From Areca catechu (taxonomy: Eukaryota; Streptophyta; Magnoliopsida; Arecales; Arecaceae): a stretch of DNA of 64,000 bases. The DNA is taken from assembly GCA_021397845.1 (NCBI GenBank), contig CM038042.1, forward strand, positions 35,660,418-35,724,417. The letters are read 5' to 3'. Shown here one piece after another: positions 41,575-53,293 of the stretch (position 1 is the first letter of the stretch; each line of letters starts with the position of its first letter). Under the pieces are notes generated by a model, which worked only from the letters and a program-made list of their open reading frames with translations, did not search any database and was not told the DNA's origin. The translations under genes were made by a program, and so were the position numbers.

Positions 41575-44500
41575 CATCCTGTGCATCACACGTGGCCTTG
41601 CATTTTATCAAAGAATTTCTCCATCCTCGGATCCAAAGGACCCAACTCACACCTTCAACACCCTTCCATATCACCCAACACATCCCTTCAGCACCCTTCC
41701 ACGTTCAAAACTAAGCCGAGACGCATCCATTTTGGAAGCCAGCCATGACATGACATGCCCAATAGAACTCCATCCCCATTTGAGTATAACAGCAGAGCAC
41801 AAACTCGCAGGTCTCTCGCAAACATCATTGACTGCTAGAATTTGGCCTCACGCAATGCTCCAGAGTCCTTCACAGCTCAGAGACATCTGAAGGCTACTTT
41901 TTACGGACACCACACCTGGCATGATTGGCTCGCACAACTGGCAGTCACGCACCGTATGTCAGATCGCTCCCTGCCTTTAAATTTCTCTACGGACCCACTC
42001 CCCATCACGGGCATGGTTAGGTCCAACTGCATCATGGGTACATCCCACCAAATCCAAATCCTGTGGCATTCCACTCTTTTGGTGGGGCTCTCAGGACCAG
42101 CTGTGACCAGAACTACTTGTCATCGATCCTCCAGTTTCTCCGGTTCCATGCACAAAAGCCCCAATAGAAGAACCTCGAATCCATCCAGAAATTGCGCTCC
42201 TCCATGCACATCCTCACCAAGTCTTTACCAAGCTCAACATTTTAGTCTAGAATTTTGAAGATGGATGGAACAATTTTCTTATGGTCCAAGTGAATCCAAT
42301 GACATGCTCCTCCCTTAGGATTGTTTGCACGCTTTACTTTTACTCAAAATATTTCATATTTATAGGAAGACTAATAGGCTAAATGACTACCTACCTGGCC
42401 AATCATATCGGGACTATTTTTACAGGATTTTATGGAAGATCTTCAGCTTTTTTTTAGATTTTTTTTTTTTAAATTTTCATGTATATATTTATTTTGGAAC
42501 GGTTTAATTTAGAAATTTTATCAAAAATAAAATAAAAAATAAGAAAGGCCACGTATGCATATGATGGCCAAGTCTAGCAAAAACATCCTTTTTTTTTTTT
42601 TTTTACTGCATCACAATGGACCTAACTTTAGCTATTGTGATACTGTGTTTCACCTTTCTAATTGCTTTCGACAATTCTGATTCATCACAAGTTGTGTCGA
42701 TGACAATAGTCCTGGGTGATGGCTTCATTTCGAATCTGTCGTTTAACTAACAGTAATTATAAAGAGAAAAATTGGCGACTGAGTTCACACACCATGGATT
42801 GGATAAACTTTTCGAAAAAAATAGATTAGCTTGTTATTACATGTTCATATCATTATTTTTATATATGTAATTTCTCGAACTTATAAAAGAGTAAAATATA
42901 TTTTTGAAGTACTAGAATGAAAAGATATTATTTTAAAAATTGCAGGGCGGAAGCAATGGAAGTCACCGGAGATATTTGATTTTAACTAAGTAGATAAATT
43001 TTGAGGCAATCCATCAAAATATACAAGATACCGTCAAACATCTGGTTCATTCACAGATCTGAAGCATGTTAGAGAGGTCGTCACACGTGTGAAGGCCCGC
43101 ATTATCTGATGTCTAGTTCGATCTTTTATTATTATTTTATGAGATGGTAAGGTTACACTTTTCATATGTAAATACAGTCTTATGCATCAAAATACACCGA
43201 GTCCAGCAATGGTACCAAGCCGACATTGTAGATTTCCAGAGAGTTATTCCGTGTGATTGATCACATATGAAGCAACTCAGTCCATAAAATTATTGGTCTT
43301 TCTATAAACATGAATTATCCTGAAGACCATTCTCTTATGAATCAATATCATAAAAATGTTGGTCAATTTTTTTAATGACCAACTTATTCATTTACTTGTA
43401 TTTTTCAAGATAGATAAGGTATTTTTTCTGGATAGCATTTTTTCATTTATTAGCTAAAAAAATCTTATCTATTTGCGGGAGGTAACTAAATTAATTTTCT
43501 ATCTATCAGTAAAGTAAGCATTCAATTTTTATTCTTAAAATATTTTTTTTTTTTTTTTATTTTTCAATGCCTTCTTATTCAATGTCCAGTAATAATAATC
43601 TGGCCTTTCATGAAAAATATGTATAAATTTGGATAATTTATCGAAAAAATAATAATATAAAAAAGGAGATGAATAACAAATTTTAAAATTATTTTTTTCT
43701 ATATATAAAATAATATAAATAAATTATTTTTTCATCTAAATATTAATTAAAAAATATTTATTTAAAAAATATAAATTTATATATATATATATTTTTTTTT
43801 GATGATGAATCGAAAAGGGGGAGGAGTTAGATTCCGGGCGTGGCCACCCCCAGACGATCCCCCAACCCCAGGCAGGGCCTGACTACCATCGATGTCAGCC
43901 GAGTGAACGGGATTTATTATATATATTCCTAACTTTTTCACTACCACCAACCAACAGGAACTTCAGGATTATTTTATTATTATTTTTTTTTAATTTTATT
44001 TTTGGATTATTTTTTTATTTAATTTTAAATTTTTTTATCGAAATATGTCTAAATCGAGATTCGATCTTTTTTTTTTTTCTTTTTTTTAATTTTTTTTTGA
44101 ATTATTTTTTTTATTTAATTTTTAAATTTTTTTATTAAAAGATTCGATTCTCTACTGGGAGGTTGCGAATAAGAAAAGTCTCGTAGGTAACCGTACCATT
44201 CATCGAATGTTATAATTAAATTTTTTATCGATAAAAGAATGGAAGATCCATTAAAGTGGATAGCGGTCTTTTCGAATTTGCCATGCCAGTCTTGGTAGCA
44301 GCACCCCTCAGAAGCCGGCTGATCACGATCTTAGAATCTCTTTAAAAAAAAAAAAAAAAGGGTAAGCTGACTCTTCATCATCATTAATACGATTATTCGA
44401 ACAATAGAATGGCAGCACTTGGAACGATATCCTTTGACCCAGGGACCGGACCGGATCAATCGTTATTTGAGTCTATAATTCTATCAATCTATTTATTTAT

Positions 44501-45359
44501 TATTGTGCGTGCCGAGAAATATGTGAGCTGGAGGCCAGCTTTTTCTTAAAGCTGGGAAGCAGAACAATTCAAAATCTCCAGGACTTGGAATGGTTCATCA
44601 CACGGCTTGAGCTGTGCGAGTTCGAAAGACAGCTCGAGGGCAATTTTAGCTCTTCTAGTAGAATAGATCTCACGTAAAATCCAACTCAATTTGTCCTTGA
44701 CGTAAAGGTCAAGCATATAAGCCTGGGTAGGTCCAAAAGGCAGTGCCTGGTCGCTCGGGCATATTAACCGGGTGTTATCAGAACATGCAGTTATTTGACC
44801 TTACCTCAATTTAATATTTGGCAAGTGCAATGTATTATATAAATGAAGATGGCGGCAAATGCCATCTACTTAAGTTGATTCATTTGAATCCGATCTATTC
44901 ATTAAATGAATTAAAAATTTATATTTAAATTCAACTATTTTATTAAACAAGTAATCTATCTTAAACTATAATGATTTGCAACAAAGTTAAATAAATTAAA
45001 CGATCGAGAGCAATGACAAGGGTCCCCGCCCTTACCAAGTTATAGAATTTTTCTACCGCAAATCTCACCTAGAATGTACGTATGATCCCACGTTAAGAGG
45101 ATCATACACTGTTGTATCTTTATGTGTACAAAGAATTGAACAAAGCATGGTTTAGTGATGAAAAATTGAGGATAGCTGCAAAGGTGTTTAGAGTGGAGAT
45201 GGGTGACTGGTAGCTAGAGATTTTATGACCATGCGTGGCGGACGGGAGCTTTTGTCCTGTAAGAGTAACTGGTATTATGTTTAAAATTAAAAATAATATT
45301 TGTTGTATATTGTTTTAGACATTTAAGCAAAAGGTTATTTTTGGATGCATTCCAAATTA
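41573..45359. other. Noncoding region without recognisable gene
   Basis: The plus frame 41842-42258 (138 codons, Ser/His/Thr-rich) has no domain I recognise and no supporting signals. From 42300 on the sequence is AT-rich with T- and A-homopolymers (42590, 43540, 44060, 44345). A GC-richer island at 43800-43915 (GGGCGTGGCCACCCCCAGAC) looks like an old repeat fragment. No TE terminus or exon structure was found. It may be a host intergenic stretch. Confidence 0.5.
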
Positions 45360-45641
45360 TAATTTATATTAGGGATGGATCGGGTCAAATCAGGTATATA
45401 TAGGTCGGGTCATATATGGATTGGATCGAAAAAGTCTTAACTCGAATCCGATCTATTTATTAAACGGATTGTAATTTAAAACTTGAATATTACCTATTTA
45501 ATAAATAGATAATCCGATTTGACCTATTTAATCAGTTTATTAAATAGGTAACTTGTTAACCCGATCCAACTCAATCTATATAACATGTTTAATAATTGAA
45601 TAATATGTTTATCCAACTTGACCCGATCCAATTTATTTAAT
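45360..45641. repeat. AT-rich interspersed repeat X, left half
   Basis: It begins near GGATGGATCGGGTCAAATC and carries several TATTTAATAAATAGAT-like and CCGATCC motifs. It continues on the other side of the nested insertions at 54375. The TTAAT at its end (45637-45641) is the target duplication of the solo LTR. A similar GACCCG-rich degenerate sequence occurs at 55260-55430. Confidence 0.6.
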
Positions 45642-45959
45642 TGATGCGAATACTGGCAATTGGAAAAGATTTTAAACTAATCTAATTCATCCAGATCTAT
45701 GGATTTGTTGCAAAGATAAATTGGTCAAGATGATCAACGGATGGACAAGATGATCAATGGACAAAAGTAAGAAAGCAAAGCAAAAAAGCATCAACTACTT
45801 CAACCTTTTCATTACATTTATTGAAGCCAACTTAACTACAATAACTATGACAACTTCCACAACTTCTTCAACTTCTTGGATGCCACATGAAGCCAACTAC
45901 CTCCTTGGGCGCCACATCATCAACTTCCTTCTTGGGCGCCAACTAATTCAATTACTTCC
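45642..45959 (+). repeat. Chromovirus solo LTR, left part (split by Copia-1)
   Basis: It starts TGATGCGAATAC right after TTAAT. The segment has GATGCCACATGAAGCC- and GGGCGCCA-type blocks like the U3 of Gy-4 (GATGCCACTTCGGCAAGCC). It resumes at 53294. No internal chromovirus sequence is present anywhere between, only Copia-1, so it is a solo LTR formed by LTR-LTR recombination. Confidence 0.85.
45955..45959. other. Target-site duplication of Copia-1, left copy (CTTCC)
   Basis: Recurs exactly at 53289-53293 after the 3' LTR. Confidence 0.9.
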
Positions 45960-46458
45960 TGCAAGAATTTTCTTGATTTGGGCTAATATTAATTAATATT
46001 TTTCTTTTATTAAAATCTAGGTTGATTTTTTGGTCCATATTGATAGACATAGGTTGAGCTCATTATTATGTAATTATTGATTTGGCTAGGAGCACCTCAT
46101 GTGGTTTTATGTGGTTGAGGCGGCACGGTGTAGGTCTTAGCCCGACTTGACTCGTGATGGGAGGGTCAGTTATGGCATTTTCATTTTATTGGCTAGGTCC
46201 CCTCTCCGCTTCCTCTATTTATATATCACGCATTTGGTGATTTTTGATACGGTGATTTTTTCCATCGAGAGCCGCCTTTCTAAAGAAGACCGGAGAGGAC
46301 TTTGCCTACGGTGTTCGTGTGAACATCGAGATCAAGGATTATCACGAGCATCAAGATCAAGGATTATGACGAATACAGATAAGTGTTTATTTTTCAAATC
46401 TAATATATGATTCTATATTTTGATTGATCCTAGGGATTTAGGGATTGTTTTTCCCATA
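45960..46458 (+). repeat. 5' LTR of Copia-1
   Basis: It runs from TGCAAGAATTTTCTTG to TTTTTCCCATA; the usual CA end has become TA. It contains TATTTATATATCACGC (about 46216) as a probable TATA region, and AAGACCGGAGAGGAC. It aligns with 52770-53288. Confidence 0.92.
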
Positions 46459-46460
46459 TT

Positions 46461-46475
46461 TGGTATCAGAACCTG
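46461..46475 (+). promoter_or_regulatory. Copia-1 primer-binding site (tRNA-iMet)
   Basis: TGGTATCAGAACCTGGG begins two bases after the LTR, one base off the usual TGGTATCAGAGCCTGGG-type site. Confidence 0.9.
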
Positions 46476-47399
46476 GGATTAGAATCGTGTTTCAATATTT
46501 TAGATTTGATAAAACCTTCCCTACCGATCATCACGGATCTTAGCATGACGGACGTTGTCCGTACTGTGGGGCGACCGGTGACATCGAGATGATGCTGCCA
46601 TGACCATGGTGATAGGAGAAACCGACAGTTTGCAGTCTCTGTTTTTTTTTTTGACACCCCGTACAAAAAAAAAATGGTTTGAAGCCATTCGCTTGAGGGT
46701 GGCGACCATGGAGGCCATGGTCGGACCATCGCCGGTGGCCGTGGTTCCCGATCGGTCCCATGACTGGAACACCCCTCCTCTTCCTTCCGGCGGCAGTGAC
46801 CGGTGAGCCGCTGTCTCACCGGTGGACAATCGTACAAAAAAAAAAAATTAGGAAGAACTTACCTTGTCTCGCCGGTCGTCGGAAGCATTTTGACCTGCGA
46901 TGTGCTCACTGGAGCCGGCAACCGGGCCTTCTTGGCCGGTCCCGGCAGTGGTTTCGCTGGCGACGAGGTTGGTGGCGGTCTTAGAACCAAGGGCGGCGGA
47001 CCGGTTCTTAGACCTTGATCTGGGTTTCGTGGGAAGGGGGATCTTAGCGGGGAAGAAAATTGGTTTACTGGTTTTGGGTTCAAACCCAAAATCCAATCAC
47101 CCATTAACCAATAACCCTTAAAAAGAAAGGGCATTTTGCACTAAGGCCCCTTGGATTTCTGGAATTAAATATAAGCCCTTTTGCAATTAAGTCCCTCCAA
47201 CATTTATAATTATTTTTTGGTCCAAAAGGCCATTTTGCATTTAGGTCCTTGAGTTTTTGGAATTATAAATTAGTCCTTTTATAATTAAGACCTTGAAAAA
47301 TTTATAATTATATTTTGGTCCAAAATAAAATGATGGAGGGGCATGGATGAATTCTTATGGTTGCTTTTTATTGATGATGTACATTTTGGAATTCAATTA
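46476..47399 (+). other. Copia-1 leader, GC-rich then repeat-like
   Basis: 46500-47080 is GC-rich and contains two short ACCCCGTACAAAAAAAAA / ATCGTACAAAAAAAAA motifs. 47130-47330 has two imperfect copies of an about 105-bp block (CATTTTGCA...TTATAATTATTTTTTGGTCC). The short ORFs here overlap on both strands and show no domain. Confidence 0.55.
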
Positions 47400-48010
47400 A
47401 ATTTATGAAATGGATCAGGGATACATGTTGATTAGTATCCTATTATGACTGATCGTATTGGACATACATATATTTTGACATATCCTTTATTTTGGCTTGG
47501 ATATTTATTCCCTGTATGCATAATTTTATGGGTTGGCACAAATATTTATCACTAAAGTGGTTTGTTTGTGTCAGTCCATCGAATTGTTCATCCTGTGAAA
47601 GATATTTTCTGGTTATGACATATAACTGCCTGTCCAAAAGGGATTATTGTATGTTTTAACTAGAAAATATGGCATGGAGCATTATGTTGCTAAGGTACTT
47701 AGCTTCCTTGGGCCTATCTACCCAAAGGGGATAGGTTCAGGAATGCCAGAATATATGATTAGCTTGTGGCTTCATGTGAAGAGCGTTAATACATATTGTA
47801 TGTTCTGTCTAAAGGAAAATATATGATATTGTGTTTGTGCTCTTATTTGTTATTATGATATGATATGTTTGTAGTATGTCTGTTAATTGATGTTTGCATT
47901 TCTTATTTTGATTGTATAGTTACTTTTAGTGTGAACAACAATAATGCTATTGTTGAGATGCTTACTGGGTCGAACTATAAGAAATGGAGGCAAGACCTAG
48001 AGTTTGCTCT
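47400..48010 (+). repeat. Copia-1 internal duplication, copy 1
   Basis: Blocks such as AAGTGGTTTGTTTGTG, GCTTGTGGCTTCATGTGAAG and GTCTAAAGGAAAATATATGA recur in the same order at 49050-49640 (AAGTGGTTTATTTATG, GCTTGTGGCTTCGTGTGAAG, GCTCAAAGGAGAATATGTGA). The two copies are about 1.6 kb apart. Confidence 0.8.
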
Positions 48011-48089
48011 TGGAATTGCTGATATTGATTTTGTATTGCGTGAGGCTAGACCCGATGATTTGAATGATCAAAGCACCATTTGTACCTAA
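47931..48089 (+). pseudogene. Copia-1 gag N-terminus
   Basis: The frame reads VNNNNAIVEMLTGSNYKKWR, then QDLEFALGIADIDFVLRE and ends at 48089. The pattern 'L-x-G-x-N-Y-x-x-W' with a following aliphatic helix is the usual start of plant copia Gag (UBN2/DUF4219 type). An upstream ATTGTATAG/TTACTTTTAG sequence could be a splice acceptor. The remainder of gag is not recoverable. Confidence 0.8.
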
Positions 48090-49049
48090 TCCACTTGATG
48101 GACACTTTCTTTTTGAGGGTTCCATATTTATCTTTAAGTAATGATTTCCCTTATGCTCATATGTATTTCTAATAGATATGAGGGCTATAATCAATTTATA
48201 AGGGCATTGATTTGCCATGCTTGGTCCTTTATCATCTCTGGTGTCATAGTCATACTCACAGGACCTTTAATATGTTGAGAATGACATTGAGATGAAACAT
48301 CATATATCTCTGGCATATCTTCTTGTTTGTTAATATTTTCAGAGATCATGGAGGCCGATATTTGCCTCATTTCCATCGCTTGATAATGGTTGATCCATCA
48401 TTGAATAGAAAGGGTTGTAAGAGATGAGTTTTCAGTGGACTTTGGATTTGGATTATCAATTTCTTTTGGCCCATTTAAAACCCAAACCATTAATTGTGTT
48501 GAGCCTAAATTGATGAGGTGGCTGGATCTAATTACATTAGACCTATTTTAACTTTGGGATTAAGAGAATTTTTGTACTTAAGCCTCTATAAATTAAATAT
48601 GAGTCCATATAAATTTTTGAAATTTACGGTTTGGTCATTTACTATTGTTTTTGATAAAAATCGCTGTAACTTGCTCATATTTATATTTGATTTGAGCAAT
48701 TTTTTGGACAGTTGGACTCGTGATAATTTAAAGAACATTTTGGTAGAGTTCTTCATGTTTGATAAAGTATTTAAATAATTTAAATTATTTAAGTGCAATT
48801 CTACTCACTATTATATAATTCGAGTATATTTTTCAGTAGCCTTAAAGGGTTTGGTGCACTCTAAAAATTTTGAATAGCGGAGTTATTGAGGGCTAATGAC
48901 TCATCTTTTACATGAAATTGCATATTGATGTCTCTGTTATAGTTGATCCAAAATTGACTGTAATTGATTGTGATACTTATTATATACTAAACTTCTTGTC
49001 CAAAGATGTTTTATTGTTATGTAGTAAGTGTTAATGATAGATGTGGTAG
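48090..49049. other. Copia-1 decayed interior, first part
   Basis: AT-rich, no recognisable domain. The portion 48560-48680 (TATAAATTAAATATGAGTCC, CGGTTTGGTCA) resembles the leader repeats at 47160-47330, so this may be a second leader belonging to the duplicated gag start. Confidence 0.5.
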
Positions 49050-49640
49050 TTAGAATGTATTATTATATAATAACATGATCAGTGGGATACATGTTAAAGT
49101 ATTTCATTTTGATCTGATCTTTATGGCATGCGTGTTGTTAAAGTATGTCATTTTATATTATTTGGGCATTTGACTTTTCTGTATGAATAATTTGTGGCTT
49201 AGCAAAGTATTTATCATCAAAGTGGTTTATTTATGTTGTCCATGAGTTTTTTCATTATGAGAGGGTTTCTGGTTATTGCATACACTGCTTGCCCAAAAGA
49301 GGTTGTTGTATTTTTTAATCGGGAAGGTTGCATGGGTTATTGTGTTACAATGGTGCTCTAGCTTTCATGGGCTTGTCTGCCTAAAGGGGATAAGTTCATG
49401 ACTATTAGGATATTTCATTTGCTTGTGGCTTCGTGTGAAGAGTACTTATGCTTATTACATTTCTGCTCAAAGGAGAATATGTGATATTGCTTTTGAACTC
49501 TTGCATATCATTTATAGTATATGCCCATTGATTAGTATTTAGCATTCCTACCATTTTTGATTATATAGTCATTTATGTTGATAATAATATTGTTATTAAG
49601 TTTTTCATTGGGTCAAAATATCAAAGGTAGAGGTATATTG
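49050..49640 (+). repeat. Copia-1 internal duplication, copy 2, with a second degenerate gag start
   Basis: It follows copy 1 block by block. At its end GTTGATAATAATATTGTTAT and TCATTGGGTCAAAATATCAA correspond to the gag start GTGAACAACAATAATGCTAT and TTACTGGGTCGAACTATAAG of copy 1, but the frame is broken. Confidence 0.75.
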
Positions 49641-50939
49641 GGCTTAGAAAATTTGTATGCCCAAAAGGGATAGATCTTCAAATGCCTTGTATCATATTTA
49701 TGTTAAACTTTGTTTTCTTTAAAAAGAAATATATATATTGGGTCTAAGAAATTTGTTTACCCAAATGTAGACATATTTTCAAAATTTGTATTTTTATAAT
49801 ATTGACCTTATTTTCGGAACTCAAAAGTATATCATATTCTCTGACTATAGGAGAGTTTTATATTAATGCATATGGTATATTTGTTGAAAATAGCTTATTA
49901 TATTCAAAGCTTTTATTGATTTATTATTTATACCTTAAATATGTTGCATCGTACATAAGCTTGATTGATATTTTATATATCTTAAGGTACTTCAAAGGTC
50001 ATGACTTGATGATCCTTCTTTGGAAGGTTAGTATTTTTTGATGGATGGTGACCACCAAAGTGCTCCGTTCATTGATATTTACTAGGTCATGTGAGTTTTT
50101 TTAGATGGGATTATGTAGCATTATATGTTGAAGAGAGATTTCTTATGTGGGTCATTTTCTTTCTAAAGAAAGTTTTGTTGTATTGGACCAAGGGCTCTCA
50201 TTAAAATAATGCTTGTAAAGATTTTCTAAGATATATTGTATATGTTTCTCTATTGATTAACTACATAAAGATTATTTAGCAGTTAGTATATTTATATTTA
50301 ATAGAGTTAATGCTCCAATTATGATGACTCTGACTGAAATGTAGATATGAAAACTGAAATTTTGCTAGCATTAAGTTTGATGGAATATAGATATTATATT
50401 ATGTAATGATCTTCCATCTTGATTGTCTTATAAAAGTACTCTGGTATAAAGCTGCCTTAAAAAAGTGATAAATTTTATTTAAAATATATTTATATAATTG
50501 ATTCCATTCTTATTATTGTATTTAAGAATGGTAATCTAATTTTGACCTCATTTGTGGAAGATATGTAGAATCTGATAAAAGAAAGTTTGGATAGTTAATG
50601 GATAGATAAATTAATGTGTGAGATGGATTGTATGATGATGTTAGGATTTATATCTTGAAACTAGAAAGAATTGTATCTAAAATTAGTATTAAGAGATTTC
50701 TATCTCTAATACATAGGGTACTCATCATATTTAGTTTTCCTGCTACTGTGCAGTTTAATGAATTTAAAATTATATATGTGAAATAAATAATAGATCATAT
50801 ATTATTCTGCTTCAGAATTTTTTGATACTTTTAAGAAGATAAGGATATTGATAAAGTGTATCAATCATGTTCTAATATCCCATATATAATACAAAAATAG
50901 TATTATTAAATATTTGTATAAGTATGAGATAGTTGTTTA
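49641..50939. other. Copia-1 decayed interior, second part
   Basis: AT-rich with frequent stops. The frame 49802-50041 has no domain I can assign. Expected content from position is gag C-terminus and protease. Confidence 0.4.
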
Positions 50940-51250
50940 ATATACCATGCCTGAAATTTCTAAGTAAAATGATGTGACTGAGAGGCAAAATACACCCTGT
51001 AAGATATAGTGTGAGTATGATGAGTAGATGCAATTCACTTTGATATCTCTAGTATATAATCCTAATGATTACCATCTACATTTTAAATAAAATTTTTGAT
51101 AAAAAGTTATATAAGATGCCTTTTGAGTTAAAGGTTGGTAGGAAATCCAATATCTTTTATCTTTATGGTTGGAGCTGTCCTGCAACACTTAATCATTGAT
51201 AATCCATTAGTGAATAAATCATGGTTTTCTAATAATACATTGTTTATTTT
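50940..51250 (+). pseudogene. Copia-1 integrase core fragment
   Basis: The plus strand around 50975 reads MTERQNTPCKI and, with stops, YNPNDYHLHF; near 51115 it reads MPFELKVGRKSNIFYLYGWS followed by CPA. This follows the copia integrase order 'E-R-x-N', 'A-x-Y-x-x-N' and 'P-x-E-L-x-x-G-R-K-P ... G-C-x-A'. The DDE glutamate (E in TERQN) is visible. Everything else is too decayed to place. Confidence 0.65.
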
Positions 51251-52758
51251 AGTTTTCCAGATAATTTTAAATGAATATAGAACCTACTATCCTAATAGTA
51301 AAGTATAAAAATATTGAGTCAAATCATGCTATATTTGTAGATTCTGATATCAGATGCTTCTATATATTAGAAATATAATATTGCAAGAAAATAAGTTTTT
51401 GCTCTTATAAATATTTTATTTCATCCTATTGGAGGACAGTAGGAGAGCAATATTAAATATACAAACTAATGATTGTACCTCCATTACTAGTTGTTGTAGC
51501 ATTAGTAAAGAAATTATATGAATAGAAAAAGATACATGTCATTTTTATGACAATGTAAATGATTAGAATTTTTGTCTTATAGAAGGTTTGAAAATAGAAT
51601 CTAATGGCATTATTAGATATATAGGCAAAGTTTGTGGCATGTTGCAAAGTCACAATTCGTATTGTTTTGTTATAAAACTTTGTCCTGGATCTTATAATTA
51701 TTGATTCTGTTTTAAAACTACTTATAATTTATTATAATCATAGGCAGCTATGTTCTTTGAAGGAATAATAAAAATTTTCATCTTTTCTATGTGAAGATAG
51801 AATATTTGTCAGTCAAAGGTTGTAGTTGAAAGGGAGATATTTTGTACAATATATAAAGTCAATGTTTGTTGATTCCCCCATCAATATTAAGACCCATAGT
51901 TTTTATAAATATATTAAGATTATGGGCATATTGAATTTTTTTGTTGTGCTTGGTTAGTAGGAGTGACTTTATATTTATGTTTTATTATTATAAAACTTGG
52001 TTTCATTTGATTTTTATATCATGTGTATTTATATACATTATTGACATGATAAACGATGGATTACATTCCTATATGGTTTTCTATGTGTACATATGGAATA
52101 AAGTACAACATAGTATCTCAAGAATGTGTTTTATCTTGAGAATGATAATTGTATGGATATGTCTCATTTTGATAGTTATGAGAGCCCATTGTATTTGGAA
52201 ACATATAGACTTCTTTTGAAGTCGTGAGATTTCTTTAACTTGTGATATAGCATGTGGTTATAGAGAAATCATGATTTTGGTTATAGAGAAATTATGAGAT
52301 ATCTCTTTTGGTTATGTACCTGATTGAGACCAGGTGTCGAGTTTCAAATTTGTTGTGCTGTCTCATCACTGACACCATTGCAAGTATGTGAGACAGGATG
52401 GCTATTGTTTGATGCTATCACGATTTCTCTTGTTTATTTTGTTTCCAAGCATATTGAAGAGAAATTGGAGGACTGATAATGAAAAATAGCATGCTTTATT
52501 TGATCACCTTGATTCTATTTTCTTGCTATACTACCACACTAAGACTCATGTCGATGGTATTTATTATGCTTGTAATCATGGATAAGTCTTGTATCGGTTA
52601 AGTAATACAATGGCCCCATGATTCGGCATCATGGATACTGTTGGATCGAGTCGTTTGTAAATGCTGTCTATGGATCATATGGTAGTCACATTTTATTTTC
52701 AACCCGAGAATTATTTTTTAAAATAAAATATTTTCAAAATTATTAATTAATGTAGTCC
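51251..52758. other. Copia-1 decayed interior, third part
   Basis: By position this should be RT and RNase H. I found no LYVDD-type or RNase H motif in any plus frame, so these domains are deleted or beyond recognition by eye. Confidence 0.4.
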
Positions 52759-52769
52759 AAGTGGGAGAA
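52759..52769 (+). promoter_or_regulatory. Copia-1 polypurine tract
   Basis: AAGTGGGAGAA directly precedes the 3' LTR start TGTAAG. This matches the usual copia tract. Confidence 0.8.
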
Positions 52770-53288
52770 TGTAAGAATTTTCTTGATTTGGGCTAACATT
52801 AATTGATATTTTTTTATTAAAATATGGGTTGATTTTATGATCCATGTTGATAGACTAGGTTAAGCTCATTATTATGTGATCATTGATTGGGCTAGGAGCA
52901 CCTCATGTGGTTTGATGTGGTTAAGGTAGCATAGTGTAGACCTTAGCCCGACTTGACTCGTGATGGAAGGGTCAGTTAGGGCATTTTCATTTTATTAGCT
53001 AGGTCCCCTCTCCGTTTTCTTTATTTATATATCATGTATTCAGTGATTTTTGATACGGTAGTTTTTTCCATCGAGAGCCGCCTTTCTGAGAAAGACCGGA
53101 GAGAGAAACTTTGCCTACGATGTTCGTGTGAGCATCGAGATCAAGGATTATGACGAATACAGATCAAGGATTATGACGAATACAGATCAAAGATTATGAC
53201 GAATACAGATAAGTATTTATTTTTCAGATCTAATATATGATTCTATATTTTGATTGATCCTAGGGATTTAGGGATTATTTTTCCCACA
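52770..53288 (+). repeat. 3' LTR of Copia-1
   Basis: It runs from TGTAAGAATTTTCTTG to TTTTTCCCACA, followed by CTTCC. It is longer than the 5' LTR because a 23-bp unit (ATCAAGGATTATGACGAATA plus CAG) occurs three times in a row at 53140-53208, against two diverged units at about 46325-46380. Confidence 0.92.
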
Positions 53289-53293
53289 CTTCC
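53289..53293. other. Target-site duplication of Copia-1, right copy (CTTCC)
   Basis: Matches 45955-45959 exactly. Confidence 0.9.

Larger units (their letters stand above)
45960..53288 (+). mobile_element. Copia-1: Ty1/copia element, 7.3 kb, highly decayed
   Basis: LTRs of 499 and 519 bp (45960-46458, 52770-53288) with a CTTCC duplication, a tRNA-iMet primer-binding site, a GC-rich leader, one recognisable gag start and an integrase fragment. Most of the 48-52.7 kb interior is AT-rich and full of stops. It lies inside the chromovirus solo LTR. The leader and gag start occur twice (see 47400-48010 and 49050-49640). Confidence 0.9.

Noticed and set aside
41445..41714. ORFs encoding YIYIYI stretches on both strands
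   Set aside because: Pure product of the (AT)40 microsatellite.
41842..42258. 138-codon plus-strand ORF
   Set aside because: No domain, no exon neighbours, unremarkable composition; reported only as part of the noncoding region.
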